A stretch of 64,000 nt of DNA from Anaeramoeba flamelloides (lineage: Eukaryota > Metamonada > Anaeramoebidae), in contig JANTQA010000023.1 of NCBI GenBank assembly GCA_027625915.1, positions 7,254,001 through 7,318,000 of the forward strand, written 5' to 3'. A model generated the notes under the pieces. It had not been told where the DNA came from, did no database searches, and saw nothing but the letters and a program-made list of their open reading frames with translations. This document shows, in pieces, positions 13,471 to 25,787 of the stretch. Both the position numbers and the translations under genes were made by a program. Position 1 is the stretch's first letter. Every line of letters begins with the position of its first letter.

Positions 13471-14333
13471 TATCAAGTTTATTTTTTAGTTTTTTATTTT
13501 TTATTTTTTATTTTTTGCCATTTATTAACTTAAAAAAAGTTCATGATAAAAAATAATAATATTTATTTTGATTTCTTTTTAATTATTGTTATTTTTTTTT
13601 TTTTTGTCAAATTTTTTTGAACACTCTCAGTTTTTGAATACAACATCTTCTCGATGGTATCACCAGTTCAATGTAAGAAAAATATATTTTTTTAGAATTT
13701 GAAGAGTGGAAAAAGGTGATCCACTTTCACAATTTTTATAGAAATACAAGTTATTGAAATAATTTGGATCTTGCTTTTTTCTCTTGAAAAGGATCTCTCA
13801 AAGTTTAAAAATAAGTAAACTAAATTTCATAATAAATGGCCCATCTTACATTTGAATAATGAATTGCTTTTGTATTGTTTTGAAGTTTTTACTCTCACAA
13901 TGAAAAGTTTGCAAATAAATCATTTTTTCTCTTTTTTATTTTTTCAACAGTCTTTTGTTAAAATGGAAAATGAAGATGAAAAATTGGAAAGAAGTAACAG
14001 ATGAATTAATGAAAAATTTGGTTTCAAATATGAAAAAGAGATTAGATTTAGTTATTCAAATGGGAGGAGAATCGATAAATGGGTTTTTTTACTTTTTTAA
14101 ATTTTTCTATTTTTTATCTAATGCTTCTTTCAAAATAAATGTCCCAATTTTTTTTAACAGTTTTTTTTATTTTTTTTTCTTTTATTTTTAGACCAAAAAT
14201 AAATGTCTCTTGAGTATAGTATTGAATATTAAAATCGAAATTTTTATATTATAATAGATAACTTCAATTATTAAAAATATTTTTATTTAAAATTTGATTT
14301 TTAATGGGACAATTATTATGAAAGATAGTTTAT

Positions 14334-14367
<34 letters not shown>

Positions 14368-14584
14368 TTAACAAATCCCTTTTAAAAAGTTCTCTTTTAG
14401 AAATAATTAAGAATAAATTAAATTTTTTTAAAAAAACATGATGCATTAAGAAGAATTATCCACGCTTTACATAATGTTTTCGATTCCTAAACAAGCACAA
14501 AAAATGTCACCTACTTTTTCAAACTGTTTTTTATCATCTCCTTGAAAAAATAATGTTTTTTTATAACATAGAAATAGCATCTAA

Positions 14585-15114
14585 ACTAGATTCCTAAAAT
14601 TTGGACACACTTTATACAGTTATAAGAACATCATTACTGTACTTTAAATTCAAATTGGAAAGAATTTTGATTTTACAAACAATTTCATTTTTTGTCTTTT
14701 TTGTTTTGTTTTCATTTCCTTTTTTGCAGTTACGAAATCTGTTTGGTTAGATCTCGAAAATTTTTTTCAATGGTTGATAGAAGGTTAGTGTTGAGTTTGT
14801 TAAATTGGAAAATCAAATACAATTGGTAGATGGTATCTTATCATTTGATCGATCAACAATGTTTGGTGAAATTTCAACAAATTTACCAATACATTTTTTG
14901 TTCATCTCGTTTCATTATTTTGGACACACCTCTTTTTATTTTTGAGTTTTATATTTTTTTCTTTTTTTTGGATTAAAATGATTACTTATTAAAACATTAA
15001 TACTCGGTAACTTAAATGTGGTTTTGTATTAGGTTGGGAAAAATACAATAAATTGGTTTTTTTTTGACTATTTTTGATTTTGGGTGTGTCCAAATTTTTG
15101 GAACGGGGTTTATA
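14585..15114 (-). mobile_element. R2 terminal-inverted-repeat element, copy 1
   Basis: The ends pair as inverted repeats: ATTCC..AAATTTGGACACAC at the left, and GTGTGTCCAAATTT..GGAA at the right. The interior is shared with 18112-18650 (inverted relative to it) and 46199-47250, for instance GATCGATCAA followed by AATGATAAGATACCATC on the opposite strand. Length is about 530 bp with no transposase ORF, so it is non-autonomous. Terminal GGACACACCC-like boxes suggest a Tc1/mariner-like cut-and-paste element, which is inference. Confidence 0.75.
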
Positions 15115-15927
15115 TATCCAAAATACTAAATATTATTAGCAATTTTTTCAAAAGTTTTTTAAATAAAAATTAAAAATCAAGATCTCATTTTGAAATTAAA
15201 ATTTATACTTTTTGTAATTCTCAAAATAAATTACAGTCTTTTGTGTTTGTTCTTGTAAAACGAAACTATAATTGTTTGTCTTAGAAATAAGAAGAAACAG
15301 AAAATTGGAATTAAAGATTTTTTACTGATAATTAATTAAATTAATTCTGAAAGTAAATATTTTTAGAATTTTATAATTTTTGCTACCAAATTTTCATTTG
15401 AATTGTAATAACAAACTGTATTCTAAAAACAAAAAATATTTGTTTTTTTAGTCGTATCAGATGTTTTGATGATGAAAATCAAAAAAATTACAAATTAGTG
15501 GGATTTTTTAAATATTTTTTCCTTATTGTTATCTATATAAATTAGAATTTTTTTTTTGTTTATATAAAGAAAAAAATTTACAAAAAAATTTCTAAAAAAA
15601 ATTAAAAGAGAACTATCAATACATAAAAAAATTTTTTAACAAAAAAAAGACTAGTGAATTAGATAAAATTATAAATTTTCAAATGGATATGTATTAGTGA
15701 ATTATTCGATGTATTAGTTATTTTTAATTAAGTCAAAAATTTTTTGAGTCGATTGATCTCAGGATCAATAAAAATGTAATAAATATTTTCAAAATTAAAT
15801 TTACATTATCTAAGGATAATTTATTAAACCGAAGCCAAAATTTATCAATCCAGAATCTCAATCTACATAAGAAGCCTGAAACTTATATATATATATATAT
15901 ATATAATCTTTTATATATAACCATTGG

Positions 15928-16412
15928 ATTTTGAACACATATCAGAATATTTAAAATTAAAAAAATGATCACAGTAATATTAATTGAAAAGTAGAAAATT
16001 TAAAATTACTCAATATGAATCTAAAAATAATTTTAGACAAAACTAAATATTAAATAGTTTTGGGTTGAAAGTTCAAAAATATTTAAATATTATTAGATAC
16101 AATAATAATAATAAGAAGAAGAAGAAGAAGTGTCGTCGAATGTCTGGCTTTTCCATAATTCAAAATAATATAAAAAATTCAAGATTTTACTCTATTCTTC
16201 AAAATTCCAGAAAAGACAACAGTGGTTTTTTATTAGTTTGAGAAATCCAAAGAAAATTTTTGAAATTTCCTTTATATTTCTCATCTTATAAAATAAAAAA
16301 GGCACTCTACAGCACTTGATGGTACCACACAAGAATATTTCACAATAATAAAATCTTGAATTTTTTTATATTATTTTGAATTATGGAAAAGCCAGACATT
16401 CGACGACACTTC

Positions 16413-16483
<71 letters not shown>

Positions 16484-16655
16484 GTATCTAATAATATTTA
16501 AATATTTTTGAACTTTCAACCCAAAACTATTTAATATTTAGTTTTGTCTAAAATTATTTTTAGATTCATATTGAGTAATTTTAAATTTTCTACTTTTCAA
16601 TTAATATTACTGTGATCATTTTTTAATTTTAAATATTCTGATATGTGTTCAAAAT
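15928..16655. repeat. Large near-perfect fold-back (inverted repeat)
   Basis: The left arm 15928-16188 and right arm 16350-16655 are almost exact reverse complements around a 160-base loop. The outer words are ATTTTGAACACATATCAGAA / TTCTGATATGTGTTCAAAAT; inner words include TGTCGTCGAATGTCTGG. The arms differ mainly in a microsatellite: AAT/AAG triplets on the left and a much longer ATT run (16417-16483) on the right. The inner part resembles 32220-32310. It could be a fold-back transposon or a recent palindromic duplication. Confidence 0.9.
16417..16483. repeat. (ATT)n microsatellite
   Basis: About 22 uninterrupted ATT units in the right arm of the fold-back. The matching place in the left arm has only a few AAT units followed by AAG units, so the expansion occurred after the arms became alike. 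Confidence 0.95.
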
Positions 16656-18111
16656 ACACTTAAGTTATCTCTCATACTCAACAATTCATAAATTCCGGAA
16701 AGTCACTAATTGTTTGAATATAGGGTTCGGTAATTAAAAAAAAAATCGATTTTGTCCTTTAATTTTCAAACATGAAACAGAAGATTTAATAGAAAATATT
16801 GATCATTTTTTATTTGTAAAAGATTTTGATGAAAATGATATATGAATATTTCAAAATACATTACCATAAATTTACTCTTTATGAATGATATATTTAACCT
16901 TGGTAGTTTGTAATTATTTTCAGAAATTAAAAATCTTGGAATCTCCAACTTAACGCTTAAATTTCGAAAAGTGTATTTAAGTAAAAGGACACCTAGAGTG
17001 TAATTTAAACTTGTTTAATAAAATAAAATAAAAAGTAAAACATATTTTTATTAAAAGTTAAGTAAATTCTTGAAAATGGTGAAATAAATTTATTGTTTTA
17101 TATAGAAAAATCTGGATTTCTAAGTAAATTTTTATTATGTTTAATATTTAAAATGATTAATATTTCAATAAGAATATCAGTCAATAAAACTAATTGTGTA
17201 AAGTTGATTTAAGAAATAAATATTTGATATAAGTTTAACAAAATTTTATCAATGAAATTGAGAAATATTAAGCTAAAAAAGTTAAATACTCACAGTTTTG
17301 AAAAAGTTGTTTTCTGGTTTTAAAAAAATGAAAAGAAAAATTGCAAAAAAATTTTCAATTTTGAAAATTTTTTTTAACAAATTGTTTGGTCTTATTCACA
17401 AGAAACCATATAACAATTTAAATCGTTTTTTGTCAGAAAAAAAAAATTATTTTGAATTTTGATGATAGAATTACTTAATTTCCAAAATATCTTAATGGAG
17501 TAGCAACGGTAAAGGAAAATTTTTCACTTTTTTGCAATTCTGAAGAGGATCATAAAATAACATTTTTTAATTTGGTTGTAACTCCTTGATTATTTATTAT
17601 TTAAATTACTTTTTTCATTAGATTTTTTAAATTTGTTTTTCAAAGTCTCAAAGAAATTTCCAAAATAGAATGTTGGGTTGAATTGCTTAAAATAGTGTTT
17701 TGAATGCTGAATGACATATCTTTTATCCTTATCTCAACATCCTATAGTGGCATCCAATTTTAACATTTTTTTATTTTTTCATCATTTTTGAATTTTTTGA
17801 ATCCTGACAACATAAAGCAATTCGAAATATTATTTTTACAAGTGGCATTTGGGATTAATGAATTTTGTTTAAAATGAACAACAACAATACAATTGAGAGA
17901 AACATAAAAGGAAACATAAATGGAGCTTAAATAGCTAGAAGTATTCCAAAAAAAGAATAATTAAGTAAAATTATAACTTTTTAGGATTTTAAATCGTTGG
18001 ATTTTGTGGAATTGGAGAAGTGAATATGATTATTTGTTATCAAAAATTAAACCGAAAAATAGCTAGAAGTTATATTCTAAGAATCTGAAATTATCTTCTC
18101 CCAAAAAAAAA

Positions 18112-18650
18112 AACTAAACCCCATTCCCAAAAATTTGGACATATCTAAAATCAAAAATAGGAAAACAAAAACTCAATTTATTGTATTTTTCCAAACCTAA
18201 TATAACACTACATTTAAGTGGCATAATATTAATGTTTTTATACATAATCATTTTCATTCAAATATAAGAAAACAGTATAAAAATCAAAAATCAAAACCAG
18301 TATGTCCAAAATAAGGAAACGAGCTGAAAAAATTGGTTGGTAGATTTGTTAAAATTACACCAACAAAGGTTGATCGATCAAATGATAAGATACCATCCAC
18401 CAATTGTATGTGGATTTTTCAATTTAAGAAACTCAAATGTAATCATCTATCTACCATCGATTAAAAAATTTTCAGATCTAACGAAACGGATTAAGTAACT
18501 GAAAAAAAGAAAATGAAAACAAAAAGAAAAAAAGACAAAAAATGAAATAATTTGTAAAAACAAATAATTTCCCAAGTGGATGTAAATCATGTTATTGTTA
18601 TTCTTACAACTGTTTAAAATGTGCCCAAATTAATGGAATTTATTTTAATA
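18112..18650 (+). mobile_element. R2 terminal-inverted-repeat element, copy 2
   Basis: It starts with AAACCCCATTCCCAAAAATT and TTTGGACATATC, and ends with GTGCCCAAATTAATGGAATT. The interior matches copy 1 in inverse order. It lies about 3 kb from copy 1 in opposite orientation with the 16-kb fold-back between them. No coding capacity, so non-autonomous and diverged. Confidence 0.75.
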
Positions 18651-19825
18651 AAAAAAAAATAAAAAAAAAAAAAACTAATTTATCAATATATTCTCTTTTT
18701 TTTTATTATTTAATGTTTATCATTACTAAAAAAAAAAATATCAAATAATTTTTTAATAAAATTTTTAGAGAATCTACGATCACACACCACTAAAATAATA
18801 TGTTCTTACCTCATCTCTCTCATATTTTTATCATGTCTTATAGTCTAGCTACTCCCTTCAAGAAATTATTATTAAGGTATATCGGATTTTATAATAAAAC
18901 TAAAACAAATTTTTCTAATTAAATTTTTTAAATGACTTTTAAAATTTTATGATTATAACTATCCTTCTTAAAAAAATACAATTATTTATCAATTGGTTTC
19001 ATAAAATCATTATTTTTTTTGTTAATCAAAGTTTTATCTCAAAAAAGAAAAAAAAAAACTTAATATTATTATTCCTGGCAACAAAGAAACGTTATTGTAT
19101 AACAATGATGGAATTGACAATAAACAAGGTAAAAAATTATTATAATATAAGAAATAAGATGGATTTAAATATTGTCTTTTTTAAAAAAAGAAACAAAAAT
19201 TTGATCTCGAATTAAAAAAATTATCTTTTATGGGTTTCTTTGTCGATCAGAATTTTTTGACACTTTGTAATAACAAAAGTTGAAAATATCACCCAGAGCA
19301 TATTTTAAAATTTTGACTTGTTCTCAGAGAGTACTATTCACTTACTATTTGTTGCAAAATGAATGGAACAAAATTTTCATTCAACTTTCCAAAATTATAA
19401 TTTTTTAAGTAGCGTACCCTTTCCAAATTTTTAATACTCTAAAAAGATGTTTAAAGTATTAACTAAACTTTGAGAATTGGGAACTTTGATGATTTATTTT
19501 AATTCTTGGAATGCGATTTTATGCAAAGCTAAATGAAAATTTTGATCTTGTTATTTAACAATTAACTGTAAAGTCAAAATGGATGATTCAATACAACAAG
19601 AATTTTTTAATAATAACTTTTGATGGTTTTTCTTTGATTTATTTGATCTATTATTAAAAATTTGTTGAAAAAATTGAATTATTTTTAGATCTGGAAAAAA
19701 ATTTAACGAATACAATAATAAGGCAGATTTAATTGTTTTTGTTGGATAGATAGAAAATAATCAGAATAGATTATTCTTTGAAGTTCATTTGTTTCTGCTA
19801 TTAATTTAACTACTTATTTTCTTTG

Positions 19826-19886
19826 TTCTATTAAGGTTACCAATTCGAGTTGAACTTTTTTTCCCTGTTTCACTTTTTCTTACAAA
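19826..19886 (-). mobile_element. Solitary end of the 38.5-kb element family (R7)
   Basis: Read on the minus strand it gives AAAAAGTGAAACAGGGAAAA, then AAAGTTCAAC and a diverged AATTGGTAACCTTAATAGAA. This matches the left terminus of the element at 38524-38947. The partner end is not evident, so this is a truncated copy or a lone terminus. It ends only about 65 bases before the ATG of the 792-aa gene, so it may form part of that gene's upstream region. Confidence 0.6.
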
Positions 19887-19951
19887 TAAAATATATTTTA
19901 TTTTTTTGTTTAAGCTTTTCTTTTCTTTCTCTTAGAATAAATTTTTAAATA

Positions 19952-22330
19952 ATGAGTGTATTTCATAGAACCGAGACACCATATAAATCCCACCGAAGAA
20001 CGCTTAATCAAAAAGAATATCAAAAACTCCAAAAAGAGGTTTTAGAATTTGCAAGAAAGATCTTTCAAGATCCAGATCTATCAGTCGATCAATTACTAAA
20101 TCCACAGGCTGTCTTTTTGTTAAAATATTTAAATTATGTTGCACCACAACCACAATTCAGAATTTATTATACAAAGCACTTAGAAATTCAAAGGTTAGAA
20201 AACGTCAACGAATTTCGGAATACTCTTTTAGAGTTTTATAAATATGACACTACTTCAATTTTTGATAGTTCTGATATCCATATTAAAAAAGAACTTGCTT
20301 TAAAATCTCTAGTACGCTCCTTACACGAATTAAAGGTTATTTATGAAGAAGAAGGTGTGAGGATCCAAAGACAACAAAAAGTGCGAAAGATCTGGTTAAT
20401 TGCTGGCGAAGATGAAATGATCTTTTCCGGAATTAAAGGAAAAGCGGGGATTTATGACAACCCACAATTTCCTTCCAACGTGAAGATTGAATACAAAAAG
20501 AACACACTTTTTGGAAATAAAAGTCGTTTTCAAAACAACATGGAAATTGAAAAAAAACAAGAAAAAACAAAAAAAGAGGAAGAGGAAGAAGAAGAAGAAG
20601 AAGAAGAAGAAGAGAAAAAGGAAGAGAAAGAGAAAGAAGAAGAGAAAGAAGAAGAAGAAGAAGAAGAGGAAGAGGAAGAGGAAGAGGAAGAAGAAGAAGA
20701 AGAAGAAAAGAAAGAAGAAGAGGGAGAGGAAGAAGAGAAAGAAGAAGAAGAGAAAGAAGAGGAAGTGCAAAGGAAAAAGATAAAAATTGAATTAAAAACA
20801 GAAGAAAAACCACAAATAGAGAAAAACGAAAAAAACACAAAAGAATTTTTTGCTTTAGAAAAAACATATGATTTATTTTCTGTAAACACTATGAACAAAA
20901 TTATTTTTCTTCTTGAAAAGAATCACAAAGACAAAGAAATTAAAAAAGAAGAAAAAAACAAAAATTCTCAAAGAAAAAAAAATACAACTAATATAATGAG
21001 CTTAATAGATTTTGATCAACAAGATTCCTCAAAAAATTTAACGCTCATTGAATCATTTTTTTTAATAAACACTTTGGATGAGTGGAACTTAATAAATAAT
21101 TCCCAGTTACCAAAAGAAGATAATTCCTTATTTTTACAATTAACAAGTCAATACCACAGAGAATGGAAAAAAGCTGTTCAGTATTGCATAATTAAAAAAC
21201 AAAGATTTCCAATATTGGTAGAAGAACAAAATAGTTCTGAAACAATTGAAGCAGAATTATTGTTCAATCAAAAACAAATAAGATTAATTCTAACTAATAA
21301 TAAAAACACAGAAAGAGGTGCAGAAAAAGAAAATGAAGAGGAAAAGAATGGTGATGAAGAAGAAGATGAAGAAAAAACAAAAAAAGAGGAAGAGGAAGAA
21401 GTAGAAGAAGATGATGATGAAGAGGAAGAAGAAGAAGAAGAAGAGAAAGAGAAAGAGAAAGAGGAAGAGGAAGAAACAAAGGGTAATGAGCAGATAGTTT
21501 TTAATTGTGATTGGGGAAAAAATTTAATTATTTCTATAGATCCTAAAAATGAAAATTTATTTGTCCTAACAAATAAAGAAAATCAAAACCAAGTAAAATT
21601 ATATGCAAACGATTTCAATACAAAATCATTATTATTAAATATGCTAATTATTTACAACGAATCAAAAGGGGAGGACGAAAGAATTGGGAAAAATTTTAGA
21701 GTGCCTGAGATGGATATCAAAGAATTAGAAATTTTAGTTTTACCACCCTTTGTTGATTCGAATAAGCGCCCTCTCAAAATACCAAAAATTCAATCAGAAA
21801 TCCGACAAGATCTCGAAATATATCAAAAACTGGAAAGTAGAGAATTGTTAATTTCAAAACACAAAAAGAAAAGTAATAAAAACAAAATCGAATTTTTAAT
21901 ATATGTTATTGTTCAAAAATTTTTGCCTTTAGAACCAGGTTTCTTGCGAATCCAAGAATCCCAGATACAATTAGGTAATTTGCAATCAAAAAATGTAAGC
22001 ATGAAATATTCTGATAAACTAAAACTATCCCGCTCAAGAAACAAACCTCAACTCATTAAATTACAAGTTTGGGAAGGTGAAGATCAAATCGAACTTTGCC
22101 GTTATATGTATATTCCAATTGCCCAAGAAGCCCAACTTATCTGTGAAGCAATCAAAAAGGCACAATACCTATGGAGAAAAAAACAAAGAAGAAACCAAAG
22201 TAATAAAGTGAAGAATGTGGGAAAGAGCCAGAAAAAGAATCACAAGAATTATAAAAATCAAAATGAAAAAGATAGATTAGAACAACGAATATCACAAGAT
22301 AACATTCTTGATAAAAGAACATGTTGTTAA
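19952..22330 (+). CDS. 792-aa protein of unknown function, poly-Glu rich, C-terminal Cys-Cys
   Basis: Intronless frame of 792 aa; I do not recognise the family. Residues 1-200 form a compact-looking mixed region (RRTLNQKEYQKL, a helical stretch, then KIWLIAGEDEMIF). Two nearly pure Glu/Lys blocks follow, near 208-275 and 453-510, encoded by GAA/GAG repeats. They surround a globular-looking middle part. The C-terminal part (about 645-740) looks beta-rich and ends in a helix (IAQEAQLICEAIKKAQ). That order is reminiscent of a PH-like fold, but this is only a guess from pattern. A basic tail then leads to KRTCC; a terminal CC can be geranylgeranylated in Rab-type proteins, so membrane attachment is possible. 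The start follows a leader free of other ATGs in frame. Certainty that it is a gene is high; its function is unknown. Confidence 0.85.
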   Translation: MSVFHRTETPYKSHRRTLNQKEYQKLQKEVLEFARKIFQDPDLSVDQLLNPQAVFLLKYLNYVAPQPQFRIYYTKHLEIQRLENVNEFRNTLLEFYKYDTTSIFDSSDIHIKKELALKSLVRSLHELKVIYEEEGVRIQRQQKVRKIWLIAGEDEMIFSGIKGKAGIYDNPQFPSNVKIEYKKNTLFGNKSRFQNNMEIEKKQEKTKKEEEEEEEEEEEEEKKEEKEKEEEKEEEEEEEEEEEEEEEEEEEEKKEEEGEEEEKEEEEKEEEVQRKKIKIELKTEEKPQIEKNEKNTKEFFALEKTYDLFSVNTMNKIIFLLEKNHKDKEIKKEEKNKNSQRKKNTTNIMSLIDFDQQDSSKNLTLIESFFLINTLDEWNLINNSQLPKEDNSLFLQLTSQYHREWKKAVQYCIIKKQRFPILVEEQNSSETIEAELLFNQKQIRLILTNNKNTERGAEKENEEEKNGDEEEDEEKTKKEEEEEVEEDDDEEEEEEEEEKEKEKEEEEETKGNEQIVFNCDWGKNLIISIDPKNENLFVLTNKENQNQVKLYANDFNTKSLLLNMLIIYNESKGEDERIGKNFRVPEMDIKELEILVLPPFVDSNKRPLKIPKIQSEIRQDLEIYQKLESRELLISKHKKKSNKNKIEFLIYVIVQKFLPLEPGFLRIQESQIQLGNLQSKNVSMKYSDKLKLSRSRNKPQLIKLQVWEGEDQIELCRYMYIPIAQEAQLICEAIKKAQYLWRKKQRRNQSNKVKNVGKSQKKNHKNYKNQNEKDRLEQRISQDNILDKRTCC
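20577..20764. repeat. GAA/GAG coding repeat (poly-Glu)
   Basis: An almost pure purine tract encoding Glu with scattered Lys. All three frames and the opposite strand stay open through it, which produces several false overlapping frames. Strong strand asymmetry makes it a candidate for triplex formation and length instability. Confidence 0.9.
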
Positions 22331-25315
22331 TTTAGAGATATACCCTTTCTTCATGAGTATGTAAATGATAATTCAAATATACCGGCATTTAAACAGATTG
22401 CAAGAATAAAAATACTCTAATTTATTTCAATTTTTGAAATAATCTTGATTTTTCCAAATCTTTTTAAATTAAAAAATTATTTTTTTAATTTTTGATTTTT
22501 ATTCATAAAATTACTTAATAGTTATTTTCAAATTTATGTGTCTCATTAACTATTTCTCAAAAAAAATATTTATCTTTGTATCAATCTAAATCCAACATAA
22601 CTAACAATAATCAAATTAATCTCTTAACTTTTTTTTCTATTTTTTGTTTTTTCAAAAAAATAACTTATGTTTTTGAGTTTTTTTAATTTTAATTCAACAC
22701 CAAAACAATTTTTGAAAATATTGATCTTTCAAATCAGCTTTATTGTAATCAAGTTTTCATACAATAAATACTATTTGTTAGTGTTAATACAATTTGTGAT
22801 TCTTTAACAAAATTTCTAAAAAAAAAAGTTTCGAAATTAGGTGAGTGCTGGAGAGAACCTAGGTTTTCTTGAGGTTTACTGTTTTATTTTATAACGCCCA
22901 TCGATTTTCCAAATAAACAGAAAACCTAGGAAAACCTAAAGGTGGGTTTTTTTTTTATTTAAAATCAAGTTATAAACGGATTATTAAATAAATTTTTTAT
23001 TTATTTCTTAAATTCAAAAAAATATAGTGGTACAAAGGAAAAAAGAAATTTTCTCTCTTCAAAAATAAATAAATACAATTAATACAATTTAAGAACTATC
23101 TCTTTTACTCTAATTTATAAATGTTAATTCAAAATGAAATTATTTTTAATAATTACTACAACTTAATCTAAAAAAAAGGATTATTTTCAAGAAAGAAAAT
23201 TAAATTAAATTAAAGATCTTATGTTTTTTTTTTTTTTTTTTTAAATTATAATAGCCAATATTAATTTGATAGATTCTTTTTAGTTCTAGAAAATTTTACT
23301 TGAAAATATAACATATTTTAATTTTAGACAAAATCTTTTTAAAAAGTTATTCTAAGAAAATATCCTTAGAAGAAAATAAATTTGATTCATCAAAATTATA
23401 AAATATATTTTTCTTGTTAAGAATTTTTTTGATTGGGGCTAAATTGTTATAAAACTTAAACTAATAAAGAAATAATATATATATATATATATCCTTTGAC
23501 ACCCCAATTTGATAGAAAATAAATTAGTAAAAATAAAAATATTTAAAATATTATTGATATACTAATATATTTATTTCCAATTTTTGTTTAATCCAGATTT
23601 TAATTAGAATAAAAGACTAAATTGTTCAAAGATATGGTTTTATTTAATTATTTTTTTTTTTTTTTGAGATTGGGAATAAAAAATAAAAATTATTTATTTT
23701 TGTAATATTTTCTTAAAAGATTTTGATTTTTTTATTTTCTTTTTTAAATTTTTAATTTTATTACAATAATAGTAATTCCAAACACAAAATATTGATTTAT
23801 TTTAAATAATAATATCAAAAAATTTTGTTAATTTTATGATAAAAAAAAATCAATAAATAAAAATATTAAGGAGAAATGTACGTTTTTTTTAAGCCAAATT
23901 TCAATGAATGTTGAACGAAGAGAATAAATAATATTGTTTTATTTATAACAAAATTTAATTTTTAATATGAATAATTTTCCACAACTTCAATTTAAGAAAA
24001 CGAAAACAATTGAAAAAACAAAGAAAAAATGTTAAAGAATTTAATTAAATATATTGTAATTAAATCTATAATTTTTTTTTAATAAATAAAGCAATCAACT
24101 ATAATTTTTAAAAATATAAACATGATTTAAATTATGTGACTCACCTGATATAATTAATTGAATATATATATATATATATATATATTAGTATTCAAGAACA
24201 ACAAATAATTAAATCTGATTTGTAATTCACTTTTAAATCATTCTAAATATATAAAAAATCCGAGATTTTAAAAATTAAGAAAACAATAAAACCAAAAACT
24301 AAAAAAAAGTGAGTCACAATTTTTGAAATCAGCATTACAAATTTTTTATTATTAAAATTTCATTGAAAAAAAAAGTTAAAAAGAAGATTATTTACTAATA
24401 ATTAAATTCATGTTAAAAGACACTACATAGTCACAATTTTCATAGTGATTATTTGTCTTTTCGAAGAATTTTCTTTCCACATTATCTTTAGCAAAAAAAA
24501 AAGTATCAGAAAAAAAAGAAAGAAAAAGAAAGAAATCAAAAAAAAAAGAAAAAGCAAAACAAAAATTTGAAGAAATTAGAAAAAATAATTCAAAAACAAA
24601 AATTTAAAAATTAGAAAAAATGATTCTGATCCAAAAATTCGAAAATATTTTTTTGAGAAAAATACATGATAAATCCTCCAAACAGATTCCATTAACATTA
24701 TATGGCAAGTTAAAAATTTTGAAATTTTGTTTATATAAAAAAGCTTTTTAATAATATTCAAAAATAATAAAAATATCTATCGAACCAAAAAAAAATTATT
24801 TTTTTATTTTTTTTTTTTCAACTTTAGTGAATAGTAAAAATTTGATAAAATCTTTGTGAAATTCAATTTATTCTCATAAATTAATACAGATCTTGGAAAA
24901 TAATGTTTTATATATGGTATGTTATCCAATAATATTTTATATTTTCCCTATAGATTTTAAAAATTCAAAAATAAAAAATTATTTTAAATTAAAAAAAAAT
25001 TATTAATTATAAACCTGACTCAAACTACGTACAAAATAGTTAAAATTAAAAAAAAAATCAAATTTTAATCTTATCACAACTGCTGACCAAATAATTGAAT
25101 TTTAAAAATTTGTTTTTGAAAAAATTAAAAATTTTATAATGAAAATATATATATATTTGTTTTATAATTTAATTTCAATTTTTTGACTTTTTTCATTGTG
25201 TATATTCAAGAATATATATATATTTCTATTGAATGGACATCAATAGATGAAACAAACTTTTTAAGTGTTGTTAAAATATTTTTTTAGAATAAAAGAAATA
25301 TATTTTGAAGTATTT

Positions 25316-25640
25316 GGGGTCCATATATACCTTCCTGATTGTTTTCTGCAAATTTCTTTAACATTTATTCTTTTTTCAATATTAATGTTCAATCAAAAAT
25401 TAATTCATTTCAACTTTTTTCATTAAAAAAATACCCCAAAAATAGGTGTTTTTTTCAAGAGTCGGTATTTTTGAAAAGGGGGGTATTCGGATTTTCAAGA
25501 GTTTAATAGCTATCCTTTTTTTATTACATAAAATTATGATAACTTTGAAAAAATAATTTATAAAAGAAGTATAACTGAAATACAATGTGTAGTTTTGGTT
25601 AACTTTAATTTTCGGATTTTAAATTTTCCTTGTAGTACAA
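25316..25640 (+). repeat. R5 dispersed repeat, copy 1
   Basis: It aligns with 61500-61820 in the same orientation at roughly 90% identity by eye. Shared words include GATTGTTTTCTGCAAATT, GTCGGTATTTTTGAAAAGGG and TTTAATAGCTATC. It contains an internal hairpin in which AATACCCC pairs with GGGGTATT. The ends are not defined and no ORF is shared. Confidence 0.8.
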
Positions 25641-25787
25641 TGAAACAAAAAAAAATGTGAAAAATAGAAAACACATGATTTTAAAAGGAAAAATTGTACG
25701 ACCTTGAATATATATATATATATAACTTTATGGAAATTAAAGCATTTTTCTCACAGATACCATAGAAAAATTTTTTTAAATATAGAG

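Larger units (their letters stand above)
13471..19951. other. Gene-poor spacer between Piezo and the 792-aa gene
   Basis: About 6.5 kb with no gene I can defend. It holds two opposed copies of repeat family R2 (14585-15114 and 18112-18650), a large fold-back (15928-16655), TA runs near 14340 and 15885, a diverged copy of the sequence at 1080-1345 (19270-19620) and a transposon-like end at 19826-19886. The frame at 13955-14191 and its surroundings look slightly exon-like (AACAG before 13950, a charged amphipathic translation) but nothing homologous is recognisable. Confidence 0.6.

Noticed and set aside
13955-14191. Exon-like segment after an AACAG
   Set aside because: The frame ends in poly-Phe low complexity, no homology is recognisable, and no consistent exon chain could be built with neighbouring GT-AG sites.
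20396-20898. Several overlapping Ser-, Leu-, Phe- or Lys-rich frames on both strands
   Set aside because: They are products of the GAA/GAG repeat, which is open in all frames; only the 792-aa frame continues through it with normal composition on both sides.
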